64,000 nucleotides of DNA from contig NZ_FNRX01000002.1 in the NCBI RefSeq assembly GCF_900105195.1, positions 1,550,001 through 1,614,000 of the forward strand, in the 5' to 3' direction. The notes under the pieces are model-generated. The model was not told the origin of the DNA. It did not search any database and was given only the letters and a program-made list of their open reading frames with translations. The DNA comes from Rhodococcus pyridinivorans (lineage in GTDB: Bacteria > Actinomycetota > Actinomycetes > Mycobacteriales > Mycobacteriaceae). Positions within the stretch are counted from its first letter, which is position 1. The number at the start of each line of letters is the position of its first letter. This document shows positions 35,009 through 44,499 of this stretch, in pieces. A program made the position numbers and the translations under genes.

Positions 35009-35035
35009 TTAGCACTCGCAACACGTGAGTGCCAG
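35009..35035 (+). promoter_or_regulatory. CIRCE element 2 in the groEL2 leader (HrcA operator)
   Basis: TTAGCACTC (perfect half), a nine-base spacer and GAGTGCCAG (two differences). It begins nine bases after the first CIRCE element, so the two sites could bind HrcA dimers side by side. It lies in the transcribed leader, about 137 bases before the groEL2 start. Confidence 0.9.
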
Positions 35036-35048
35036 GTCGGTAGGGTGA

Positions 35049-36867
<1,819 letters not shown>

Positions 36868-36872
36868 AGCCA

Positions 36873-36912
36873 CACGAGGCCCGATCCCACTCCGGTGGGG
36901 TCGGGCCTCGTG
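36873..36912 (+). terminator. Terminator of groEL2
   Basis: An 18-base-pair stem (36873-36890 with 36895-36912) with one G-T wobble and a TCCG loop, followed by CTGTTCCC. It stands directly after the tandem repeat. Confidence 0.9.
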
Positions 36913-37086
36913 CTGTTCCCCGACGATTCCGGCCTCCGGTACGGAACGATCACATATTCGTTACGAAAGGGGCTCCGCGGACGATGAATGTCACGAAAGT
37001 GTCACTTCATCCGGTTCCGGAGGTTCGTGCCGATCCGCAACCGGTCCGAGGTGCGCAGCCAGACGGATCGACGAGGGGAAGAGAAT

Positions 37087-38106
37087 ATGCGGTCGTCCTG
37101 GTTACGGCGGGTACTGCTCACGGTGGCGATGGGAACGTCGATGGTCCTCGCGGCTCCCGGAGGCGCTCTCGCGCAGTCGGTAGAAGCCGACGATCAGCGA
37201 CCGGTGGGAGAGCTGACCTCTGTCGAGCACGAGAGCGACCGCACCGTCATCGCGAACGTCTACTCACCGTCGATGGACAAGGTGATCCCCCTCCGGATCC
37301 GGACGCCCGCCGACTCGAGCGAACCGCGTCCCACCCTCTACCTGATCAACGGCTCGGGAGGCGGGCAGGGGATCGCCACCTGGGAGAAGCAGACCGACGT
37401 CGAGGACTTCTTCTCGGACAAGAACATCAACGTCGTCACGCCGCTCCTCGGCGGCTACAGCTACTACACCGATTGGCGCAACGACGATCCCGCACTCGGC
37501 CGCAACATGTGGACGACCTTCCTGACGCACGAACTCCCGCCGGTCATCGACACGGAGTTCGGGACATCGGGACGCAACGCCATTGCGGGAGTGTCGATGT
37601 CGGGGACGTCGGTGCTCGGCCTCGCCACGACGGCCCCCGAGCTGTACGAGGCGGTCGGGGCGTACAGCGGATGCGCCGAGACGAGCACGCCGCTGGGGCA
37701 GTCCTACGTGCAGGCCGTCGTACGCGTCAAGGGTGGCGACCCCGAGAACATGTGGGGCCCGGTCGGTGATCCGGCCTGGATCGAGAACGATCCCTATCTC
37801 CAGGCCGAGAAGCTCCGCGGTATCGACCTGTACATCTCGTCGGGTTCGGGTCTGCCCGGGCAGTACGAGCGGCTCGGGTCGCGGTCGGTGAACAACGACC
37901 CGATCGGGCTCGTCGGTCAGGTGGTCGTCGGCGGCAGCATCGAGGCGGCGGTCCACCACTGCACGCAGCGGATGGCCCAGCGGCTCGAGGAACTGGACAT
38001 CCCCGCCCAGATCGACCTGCGGCCGGCGGGTACGCACTCCTGGGACTATTGGGAGGACGATCTGCGCAACTCGTGGCCGCTTCTGTCGCAGGCGGTCGGA
38101 CTGTAG
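37087..38106 (+). CDS. Secreted mycolyltransferase (antigen 85/Cmt-type esterase)
   Basis: 339 residues. A Sec signal peptide ends near ALAQ (30). The alpha/beta-hydrolase nucleophile is S170 in AGVSMSGTS, and the catalytic His is H317 in GTHSWDYW, matching the THSWEYW signature of antigen 85. C196 and C292 may form a disulfide. Enzymes of this type transfer mycolic acids between trehalose monomycolates, to arabinogalactan, or in corynebacteria to proteins. A purine-rich GGGGAAGAG site precedes ATG 37087. A strong terminator follows. Confidence 0.9.
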   Translation: MRSSWLRRVLLTVAMGTSMVLAAPGGALAQSVEADDQRPVGELTSVEHESDRTVIANVYSPSMDKVIPLRIRTPADSSEPRPTLYLINGSGGGQGIATWEKQTDVEDFFSDKNINVVTPLLGGYSYYTDWRNDDPALGRNMWTTFLTHELPPVIDTEFGTSGRNAIAGVSMSGTSVLGLATTAPELYEAVGAYSGCAETSTPLGQSYVQAVVRVKGGDPENMWGPVGDPAWIENDPYLQAEKLRGIDLYISSGSGLPGQYERLGSRSVNNDPIGLVGQVVVGGSIEAAVHHCTQRMAQRLEELDIPAQIDLRPAGTHSWDYWEDDLRNSWPLLSQAVGL

Positions 38107-38126
38107 CGGTCCCGGATCCACCGGAA

Positions 38127-38158
38127 ATGCCCGATTCGATTGCGGTCGAATCGGGCAT
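38127..38158 (+). terminator. Terminator after the mycolyltransferase gene
   Basis: Perfect 13-base-pair stem ATGCCCGATTCGA (38127-38139) with its complement at 38146-38158, six-base loop, followed by CTTCTTTC. Confidence 0.92.
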
Positions 38159-38423
38159 CTTCTTTCGGTCGATATTTCTTCGCCGGATCGGTCGATTCGC
38201 CGTAAACGGTCACCGAACAGGATGAATCGGGTCGAACGGAAATATCGAATTCAAACGAAAATAAATGGGTACGGACGTTCCGTTTTCTTTCCTTGACGCC
38301 GTGAACTGGGCATTTGTGAGCCCGTACAGCCTTCGCCGCGAGTGTGAATGTCATCACATCCGATTTGCGTATTCTCGGCTCGCGCGGGCGCGTCGAATGT
38401 GTTGAGAATTGATGCGAGCCCGA

Positions 38424-38445
38424 CGGAATTCCGATCGGAATTCCG
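38424..38445. promoter_or_regulatory. 22-base perfect palindrome upstream of the small peptide gene
   Basis: The half-site CGGAATTCCGA is followed at once by its reverse complement, with no spacer. Each half itself contains the ten-base palindrome CGGAATTCCG, so the site can also be read as two ten-base palindromes two bases apart. It lies about 60 bases before the start at 38507. It could be an operator or fold into a leader hairpin. Confidence 0.7.
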
Positions 38446-38506
38446 GGTAGGCGAAAAGCAATCGGACGAGACCCGTCCGGTATGTGATCGGACGAAGGAG
38501 ATTCAC

Positions 38507-38614
38507 ATGGACGTCATCGAACTCATCGGCTCTGCCCTCGAACTGCTCGGCGGCACCGAACTGCTCGGCACCCTGCTCGAGACCGGCAGTGCCGTTCTCG
38601 GCCTCGGCCAGTAG
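38507..38614 (+). CDS. 35-residue acidic amphipathic peptide, PorA/PorH-like candidate
   Basis: The protein reads MDVIELIGSALELLGG for its first 16 residues and ends TGSAVLGLGQ. It has no Lys, Arg, Cys or signal peptide, four acidic residues, and a regular Leu/Ile/Val/Gly pattern that would give one amphipathic helix. AAGGAG (38495-38500) is ideally spaced before the ATG, and a strong terminator follows, so it is probably a real single-gene transcript. Corynebacterial cell-wall porins PorA and PorH are acidic peptides of 45 to 57 residues without signal peptides, encoded beside groEL2 and modified by a mycolyltransferase; here groEL2 and a mycolyltransferase are the two genes upstream. Homology itself is not proven. 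Confidence 0.7.
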   Translation: MDVIELIGSALELLGGTELLGTLLETGSAVLGLGQ

Positions 38615-38659
38615 TTCCTGCTGAGCTGAACAGCTGTGCCGCTGCCTCGCAGCGGAATA

Positions 38660-38693
38660 CGACACCCCCGGCGGATCTCCGCCGGGGGTGTCG
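38660..38693. terminator. Bidirectional terminator between the small peptide gene and pspC
   Basis: Perfect 15-base-pair stem CGACACCCCCGGCGG (38660-38674) with its complement at 38679-38693, ATCT loop, then TCGTCTC. It serves the peptide gene on the plus strand and probably the PspC gene on the minus strand. Confidence 0.9.
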
Positions 38694-38720
38694 TCGTCTC
38701 GGCCGACCCCGTGACCCGGA

Positions 38721-38924
38721 TCAGTTCTCGGGGATCAGCATCCACAGGGCGAGGTAGAGCAACACGGCGGTGCCGCCCGTGACGAAGGCTGCGAGGATTG
38801 CGCCTGCACGCACGAGGTTGAGGTCGACGTTGAAGTACTCGGCCAGTCCGGCGCACACACCACCGAGCATGCGCTGGGACGAGGAGCGGGTGAAGGGACG
38901 GGGAGCCTGGTTCTCGAAGTTCAT
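38721..38924 (-). CDS. PspC-domain membrane protein
   Basis: 67 residues, one PspC domain: SSSQRMLGGVCAGLAEYFNVDLNLVR (about 15-40) followed by a hydrophobic helix (AGAILAAFVTGGTAVLLYLALWMLIP). PspC proteins respond to membrane stress; stand-alone copies in Actinobacteria have no assigned partner. ATG 38924 is chosen because the upstream in-frame codons (PRPLRRQDEY) lack a ribosome site and AGGA precedes this ATG. Confidence 0.88.
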   Translation of the reverse strand: MNFENQAPRPFTRSSSQRMLGGVCAGLAEYFNVDLNLVRAGAILAAFVTGGTAVLLYLALWMLIPEN

Positions 38925-39121
38925 GTATTCATCCTGTCGCCGTAACGGTCTCGGCACATCCGGGAACGGCCCGGATCTTCACCCTGATCTTCGTCTCGGG
39001 GTCGGTCGGACGAGCCGGCCCGAACAACGCAGAAATCACGCTGAGGGCAATGCTCGGCGACCGGGGCGCGAGGAGGCAGACTCGACCGTCGGTACTGCCG
39101 ATCAAAAGGAGATCTCCCGTC

Positions 39122-39970
39122 ATGACCGACGTCGTCCTCGACGAACAGCTCGCCGCATTGCGCCGCAGGTACGGCACCCGGGCCGCCGAGCAGGTGGCCG
39201 GACACGGTGGTTCCGGCGCGTGGAACGACGTCATCGCTCTCCAACTGGCGCATCGCTCCGTGCGAAAGTTCCTTCCCGAAGCGGTCTCCGAGGATGATCT
39301 GTGCGCGATCGTGGCCGCGGCTTCGTCCGCCGCGAGCTCGAGCAACCTGCAGTTGTGGAGCGTCGTGGCCGTCACCGACCGCGACCGGCTCGCCCGGATC
39401 GCGACTTTCGCCGGCAACCAGCCGGCGGTGCGTGACGCTCCACTGCTGCTCGTGTGGGTGGCCGACCTCGCCCGGGCGGCGCGGGTCGCCGAGCAGCACG
39501 GCAAGGATCTCGTCAACGTCGACTACGTGGAGTCCGCGCTGCTCGGGGTGGTCGATGCCGCGCTCGCCGCACAGAATGCGGTGCTCGCCGCGGAATCGCT
39601 CGGCCTCGGCACCGTCTACATCGGGGCCATCCGCAACCATCCGCGTGACGTGGCCGCAGAACTGGCTCTGCCCGACCACAGTTTCGCTGTGGTCGGGCTG
39701 GTGGTGGGCCGTCCCGATCCCGAGGTGGAGTCGGAGGTCAAGCCGCGGTTGGGTCAGGACGTGGTGCTGCATCGCGAGCAGTACTCGACCGAGGAACGGG
39801 ATGCCGGCCTCGCCGCCTATGAGGAGGAGATCTCCGGCTTCTACCGCGATCAGGGTCTGGCGGAGAGCTGGGTCGAACGTGTACTCGGGCGCTTCGCGTC
39901 GCCCGGCGCGCTCGGGAGCAGGGAACAGATGCGGGAAGCTCTGCGGGAGCGCGGTTTCGGTCTGGACTGA
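39122..39970 (+). CDS. Nitroreductase-family NADPH-dependent flavin oxidoreductase (NfsA-like)
   Basis: 282 residues. The FMN-binding pattern LAHRSVRKFLPEAVSEDDLCAIV (about 42-64) is followed by AASSAASSSNLQLWSVV, VDAALAAQNAVLAAESLGLGTVYIG and VVGLVVGRPDPEVE, all as in NfsA/frp-type enzymes. These reduce nitro compounds, quinones or flavins. AAGGAG lies ten bases before ATG 39122. It converges with the PASTA-like gene across 13 bases. The physiological substrate is not visible. Confidence 0.88.
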   Translation: MTDVVLDEQLAALRRRYGTRAAEQVAGHGGSGAWNDVIALQLAHRSVRKFLPEAVSEDDLCAIVAAASSAASSSNLQLWSVVAVTDRDRLARIATFAGNQPAVRDAPLLLVWVADLARAARVAEQHGKDLVNVDYVESALLGVVDAALAAQNAVLAAESLGLGTVYIGAIRNHPRDVAAELALPDHSFAVVGLVVGRPDPEVESEVKPRLGQDVVLHREQYSTEERDAGLAAYEEEISGFYRDQGLAESWVERVLGRFASPGALGSREQMREALRERGFGLD

Positions 39971-39983
39971 CCGCAGGGAGGCG

Positions 39984-40325
39984 TCAGCGGCACACGACCG
40001 TCAGGCCGACCCCGCGCCACACCTGACGTTCGACACGATCGAACTCGTTGTCGTCACTGTCGTATTCGTACTCGACCTCGGTCCGGTATCCCCGGTCGCG
40101 CTGAGCGGTCACGGTGCAGTCGCCGCCGGCGGAACCGGACCGGTTGACGATCGAGTACGGCACACCCTCCGCGGCGAGCACGGCGACCGCGGCCTGCTCG
40201 CTCAAGCCGACCACACCGGGCGCGGGTTGTGCTGTGGCAGCTCCTGTTCCGAGCAGTACTGCGGCGGTGCCGAGCGACAGGACGGCGGCGGTCGCGAGAC
40301 GGGAGCGGGTGACAAGAGTACGCAT
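39984..40325 (-). CDS. Exported PASTA-like small protein
   Basis: 113 residues. Signal peptide to about residue 33 (ATAQ), then a PASTA-like beta-strand and helix (PGVVGLSEQAAVAVLAAEGVPYSIVNRSG) and a C-terminal strand rich in acid residues, with two cysteines (GGDCTVTAQ and the final VVCR) that can pair. Single PASTA-like domains of this kind bind cell-wall or other ligands; the target is unknown. GGAGG is five bases before ATG 40325, so the start is firm. Confidence 0.82.
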   Translation of the reverse strand: MRTLVTRSRLATAAVLSLGTAAVLLGTGAATAQPAPGVVGLSEQAAVAVLAAEGVPYSIVNRSGSAGGDCTVTAQRDRGYRTEVEYEYDSDDNEFDRVERQVWRGVGLTVVCR

Positions 40326-40493
40326 GGGTTCCTCCGAAAGGGTGCTGGACCGGACATTTCGATCGTCCGCCGCGACCCGGCCCGAGCACATCCGGGCACG
40401 ACCCCCATCCCGACCCTGAATTCCGGACTCGGGGTGGCAGGGACACTGGGGAAACCGGCACCCGCCGCGTCCGGATCGGCCTAGTCTGGGCCG

Positions 40494-41351
40494 GTGGAGA
40501 CCGTACCGATCCAGCTTCCCGGGGGCACCACGGCCCCGGTGCGCCTCTTCGCGGGACCCGACCACGAGCACGAGACACGCCGCGACGCCTCCCGCGCCGT
40601 CGTGGTGATCGTGCCGGGGCTCGGCATCCCTGCCGGTTACTACGAGCCGTTCGGGCAGGCGATCACCGAGCACGGATTCGACGCGGCGATCTGTGAACTG
40701 GCCGGCCAGGGCGACAGCCGTCCGAGGCCCGGACCCGACAGCACCTACGGCTACCACGAGATCGTCGCGACGCACTTCCCCGCTGTCTTCGAGGTGGTGC
40801 GGGAGCGCTTCCCCGACTCGACGCCGTACCTTCTCGGCCACTCCATGGGCGGCCAACTCGGGGTGCTCTACGCCGCGCGCATCCGCGGCCGGCTCGGCGG
40901 ACTGATCCTCGTCACCTCGGGCACGCCCTACTACCGCCAGCACGTGGGCATCCGCGGGCCGGGACTGTGGCTCGGGTCGACGGCGATGTCGCTGACCGCC
41001 GCGGTGGCCGGTTTCTGGCCCGGTGATCGCATCGACGTCGCCGGTTTCGGCCGGCAGTCGCGCGTGCTGATCTCCGACTGGGCGCGACTGGCCCGCACCG
41101 GCCGGTTCGAACCGGCCGGTGCGGACATCGACTACGAGGAACGGGTCGGGCGTCTCACGCTGCCCGTCCTGTCGATCACGATCGAAGACGACGACCTCAC
41201 CCCGGTCGCGTCGGCGCAGCACCTGCTCGAGAAGCTGCCCTCCGCCGACGTCGCCCGGTGGCACAACCCGCGGGCACTGGGCCACAACGGATGGATCCGC
41301 GACAACAACGACACCGTAGCGAAGATCGTGGCCTGGCTACGCGACCGCTGA
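40494..41351 (+). CDS. Alpha/beta-fold hydrolase
   Basis: 285 residues, serine hydrolase fold. The nucleophile elbow is GHSMGGQ (Ser near 117), the acid is probably in SITIEDDDLTPV, and the catalytic His is in LGHNGWIRD (near 264). VIVPGLGIPAGYYEPFG provides the oxyanion region. The start is GTG at 40494. It overlaps the 3' end of the dehydroshikimate dehydratase gene by 15 bases, tail to tail. It may be an esterase or lipase; there is no link to the quinate operon except position. Confidence 0.85.
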   Translation: METVPIQLPGGTTAPVRLFAGPDHEHETRRDASRAVVVIVPGLGIPAGYYEPFGQAITEHGFDAAICELAGQGDSRPRPGPDSTYGYHEIVATHFPAVFEVVRERFPDSTPYLLGHSMGGQLGVLYAARIRGRLGGLILVTSGTPYYRQHVGIRGPGLWLGSTAMSLTAAVAGFWPGDRIDVAGFGRQSRVLISDWARLARTGRFEPAGADIDYEERVGRLTLPVLSITIEDDDLTPVASAQHLLEKLPSADVARWHNPRALGHNGWIRDNNDTVAKIVAWLRDR

Positions 41352-43166
41352 TCCCGCGCGGGCAGCAGCGGCGAGCCGGACGTGCGCGTTGGGGGAGCCG
41401 TATCCGGTGTAGCCGCCGCGCCGTTCGAGGAGTTCGACCTGGAAATTGCCCTGCACCGGGAGCGTGTAGGCGTGCAGGAATTCGCCACCGTCGTCGTTGC
41501 GATCGTAGAGCAGGCCGTTGTCCTGCAGGACGGCGAGCAGGGCGGGGTCGAGCACGAACCGCGCGTCGAGATCCGCGTAGTAGTTCGCGGGCGGCCGGAG
41601 GAACTCCACGCCGCGCGCACGTGCGTGGCGTACCGAGTCGACGACGTCGGCCGTGGCGAAGGCCAGCTGGGTCACACCGTGCAGCTGGGGCGCAGCACCG
41701 GTCTCGGAGACGTTCAGCGCGACCCGCAGGTCACCCTTCTCCGCGCGCAGTGCACGGATGCGCAGGCGGCCCTGCGGCTGGATGTACTCCTCGGGGTCTT
41801 CCGGCCGCAGTCCGAACAGGGTGCGGAAGAACGACAGCTCCTGGTTCAGGTCGTCCGCCGCGACCGTCACGTCGACATGGTCGAGACCGAGCCATCCCTC
41901 GTCGGCCGGGGGAGTGGCTGCCGCGTCGTCGGACACGAAGTCGTTGTGCCAGTCGTCGGTCTGCCCCGGCTCGGCACTGACGAAGATGTGCAGACCGGAG
42001 GGCGAGGTGATGCCCGGCAGGCCTGCTTCACCCTCCCCTCGGGTGCGGTCGACCGCGGGCCACAGCAGGTTCGCGGCGCGTTCGGCCACCGCGGCGACGT
42101 CGGGGGCGACGAGACCCAGCGCGGTCGCGGCGGGGCCCGGCGCGGGCTCCTCGTTCAGGACGACGTTCGCGCCGCCGTTGCGCCACCACACGACGGGCTT
42201 GCTGCGGTGCCGGCCGGCGACATGGAATCCGAGTCCGGTGAGCAGCGCCGGGTAGTCGGTGCGGTCGGGGTCGGCGAGTTCGACGAACGCCGCGTCGGTG
42301 TGCGCCGGAAGCGGCGGTGCGACCGTCACCTTCTCGCGTGCGGGCCCGGTGACCCGCGCACCGAGCCGGTCCTCGAGGAACAGCAGCGACCGCATCGCGT
42401 CGCGCGCGGTCACATGCGGATCCGCTTCGCGCACCACGTCGCTGAAGACCTCGAGCGAGAGCGGACCGTCGTAACCGGCGTCGAGCACGGCCGCGACCAC
42501 CCCGGAGACGTCGAGCATGCCCTGCCCCGGGAAGCACCGGAAGTGGCGGCTCCATTCGAGGACGTTCATGTCGAGCACCGGGGCGTCGGCGACCTGCAGG
42601 AAGCCGATGCGTTCGCCGGGGATGCCGGCCAGGGCGCGTCCGTCGTCGCCGCGTGCGAGCATGTGGAAGGTGTCCACGGCCAGCGTCACGGCCGGGTGGT
42701 CGGCGCGTTCGACGAGATTCCACGCCTGCCCGACCCGGTTGACGTGGCGTCCCCAGGCGAGGGCCTCGTAGGCGAAGGTGACCCCGTGCGAGGCGGCGAG
42801 ATCGCCGACGGCGCGCAGCTGTTCGGCGGACAGTTCTGGATCGTCGATCGCGGTCGGCAGCGCGTTCGAGCACGCCAGGAAGGTCGTTGCGCCGAGCTCG
42901 TTCATCACCTCGAGCTTGCGGCGGACGCGGTGCAGGACGTGGGGGAATCGCCGCGGGTCGACGCCCTCGATGTCGCGGATCGGCTGGAACAGGTCGATCG
43001 ACAGACCGAGATCGGCGCAGCGCCGCGCTACCTCGGCGGGTGACAGCGGCGACGCGATGAGGTCGTTGTCGAAGATTTCGATCCCGTCGAATCCTGCAGC
43101 GGCGATCGCGTCGAGTTTGTCGGCGAGAACACCGGAGAGCGAGACGGTGGCGATTCCGCGGCGCAT
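41337..43166 (-). CDS. qsuB: Bifunctional-architecture 3-dehydroshikimate dehydratase (QsuB/QuiC type)
   Basis: 609 residues. The N-terminal TIM-barrel (1-270) converts 3-dehydroshikimate to protocatechuate; the metal ligands are recognisable in FAYEALAWG (Glu), LAVDTFHM (Asp), GFLQVADAP (Gln) and LSLEVFSD (Glu). The C-terminal half (about 325-600) resembles 4-hydroxyphenylpyruvate dioxygenase: LDHVDVTV keeps the first His, and VELLERRGGYTGYGSPN the Glu, but the second metal His position reads GVTQLAFAT (Gln). The dioxygenase part is therefore likely inactive. It overlaps the downstream end of the shikimate dehydrogenase gene by one base. Confidence 0.9.
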   Translation of the reverse strand: MRRGIATVSLSGVLADKLDAIAAAGFDGIEIFDNDLIASPLSPAEVARRCADLGLSIDLFQPIRDIEGVDPRRFPHVLHRVRRKLEVMNELGATTFLACSNALPTAIDDPELSAEQLRAVGDLAASHGVTFAYEALAWGRHVNRVGQAWNLVERADHPAVTLAVDTFHMLARGDDGRALAGIPGERIGFLQVADAPVLDMNVLEWSRHFRCFPGQGMLDVSGVVAAVLDAGYDGPLSLEVFSDVVREADPHVTARDAMRSLLFLEDRLGARVTGPAREKVTVAPPLPAHTDAAFVELADPDRTDYPALLTGLGFHVAGRHRSKPVVWWRNGGANVVLNEEPAPGPAATALGLVAPDVAAVAERAANLLWPAVDRTRGEGEAGLPGITSPSGLHIFVSAEPGQTDDWHNDFVSDDAAATPPADEGWLGLDHVDVTVAADDLNQELSFFRTLFGLRPEDPEEYIQPQGRLRIRALRAEKGDLRVALNVSETGAAPQLHGVTQLAFATADVVDSVRHARARGVEFLRPPANYYADLDARFVLDPALLAVLQDNGLLYDRNDDGGEFLHAYTLPVQGNFQVELLERRGGYTGYGSPNAHVRLAAAARAGSAVA

Positions 43167-44032
43167 CAGCTGGTCAGCTCCTCGAAGTGTCGGACCATTC
43201 GTTCGGCGTCGGGTTCGACGCCCGTGAAGTACTCGAAGGCACCCACGGCCTGGAAGACGGCCATGCCGCCACCGGGCACCACGCGGCATCCGCGGGAGCG
43301 GGCGAGGTGGATCAGTTCGGTCTCGAGCGGGAAGTACACGACGTCGGAGACCCACAGGTCCTCGCGGACGAGCTCGGCGGGGACGGGCAGGCCGGGGTGG
43401 CCGGTCATGCCTGTGGGGGTCGCGTTGACCAGACCCTGCGCCGAGGCCAGAGCGCCGGCGAGATCGGTGGTCGCGCGGACCCGGTCGTCGCCGAAGCGTT
43501 TGGCCAGGCGGGTCGCGCAGGCCTGCGCCTTCTCGACGTCGACGTCGACGATGGACACGTGCGCGGAGCCCTGTTCGAGCAGCGCGTACCCGACGGCCGA
43601 ACCGGCACCGCCGGCCCCGACCAGCACGGCGCGGTCGGAGACGGCCTCGGGCAGCCGGCGGCGGAACGCGCGCCCCCAGCCGGACCAGTCGGTATTGCGG
43701 CCGAGTGCGCGACCGTCCCGGAACACCACCGTGTTGACCGCGCCGAGATCGTGGGCGTCGTCGGACAACTCATCGAGCAGGGGGATGACGACCTGCTTGA
43801 AGGGGTGCGTGATGTTGAGCCCGTCGAAGCCGAAACGCTGTGCCCAGTCGAGCATCTCGGCCAGGTTCTCGGCGCCGTAGCCGAGGCGCTCGGCGTCGAC
43901 GAGGCGGTAGGTCAGGTTCAGTCCCGAGGCGAAGCCCTCCCGTTCCTGCATGGCCGGGGTGAGCGAACCGTTGATCCCGGCGCCGAACAGGCCCAGCAGG
44001 AAGGACGTACGTGCGGGCGCTGCGGTGGTCAT
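43166..44032 (-). CDS. qsuD: Quinate/shikimate dehydrogenase (QsuD type)
   Basis: 288 residues. NAD-dependent oxidation of quinate and shikimate. The substrate motif reads [12 protein letters not shown] (Ser and Thr), as in the corynebacterial quinate enzyme, rather than the SxSP of biosynthetic AroE. The catalytic Lys is in [12 protein letters not shown] and Asp in [11 protein letters not shown], and [15 protein letters not shown] is the nucleotide loop. Start ATG 44032 overlaps the aroQ stop by four bases. Placed between the dehydratase and aroQ, it belongs to catabolism. Confidence 0.92.
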   Translation of the reverse strand: MTTAAPARTSFLLGLFGAGINGSLTPAMQEREGFASGLNLTYRLVDAERLGYGAENLAEMLDWAQRFGFDGLNITHPFKQVVIPLLDELSDDAHDLGAVNTVVFRDGRALGRNTDWSGWGRAFRRRLPEAVSDRAVLVGAGGAGSAVGYALLEQGSAHVSIVDVDVEKAQACATRLAKRFGDDRVRATTDLAGALASAQGLVNATPTGMTGHPGLPVPAELVREDLWVSDVVYFPLETELIHLARSRGCRVVPGGGMAVFQAVGAFEYFTGVEPDAERMVRHFEELTS

Positions 44033-44499
44033 CGGGAGCTTTCCTTCTTCTCGGTATCGAGTGCGAGTGCGGCCAGGTGACGGACGGCGAACTCGTATCC
44101 GTCGGGGCCGCATCCGGCGATCACGGCCTTCGCGACGGGAGCGACGAACGAACGGTGCCGGAACTCCTCGCGGGCGTGGACGTTGGTCAGGTGCACTTCC
44201 ACGATCGGTGCCGCGACGGTCACGAGCGCGTCGTGCAGTGCGACCGAGGTGTGCGTGTAGGCTGCGGCGTTGACGACGAAACCGGCTGCCGATTCGCGGA
44301 GTTCGTGGACGGCGTCGATGAGTGCGCCCTCGTGGTTGCTCTGCCGGAAGTCGATGTCGAAGCCCAGGTCGTCGGCGGTGCGGCGGCACGACTTCTCGAT
44401 GTCCGCCAGTGTTGCGGTGCCGTAGAGACGGGGTTCGCGCGTGCCGAGCAGGTTCAGATTGGGCCCGTTGAGCACGGCGATGATGGGACGCGCACTCAC
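44029..44499 (-). CDS. aroQ: Type II 3-dehydroquinate dehydratase
   Basis: 156 residues. It interconverts 3-dehydroquinate and 3-dehydroshikimate. Family landmarks: [18 protein letters not shown] (catalytic Arg and Tyr on the flexible loop), [24 protein letters not shown] and [18 protein letters not shown] (catalytic His). Located in the quinate operon between the transporter and the dehydrogenase with four-base overlaps on both sides, it should act as the catabolic (QsuC) enzyme. A separate biosynthetic copy would be expected elsewhere. Confidence 0.94.
   Translation of the reverse strand: MSARPIIAVLNGPNLNLLGTREPRLYGTATLADIEKSCRRTADDLGFDIDFRQSNHEGALIDAVHELRESAAGFVVNAAAYTHTSVALHDALVTVAAPIVEVHLTNVHAREEFRHRSFVAPVAKAVIAGCGPDGYEFAVRHLAALALDTEKKESSR

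Larger units (their letters stand above)
38107..38506. other. 400-base gene-free region, lower GC, with terminator and palindrome
   Basis: No credible gene on either strand. It holds the mycolyltransferase terminator (38127-38158), an A/T-rich stretch with AAATATCG and AAAATAAATGG near 38240-38270, a possible promoter TTGACG (about 38293), and a 22-base palindrome at 38424. The A/T content is clearly above the rest of the window. It probably forms the promoter and long leader of the small gene at 38507. Confidence 0.7.
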
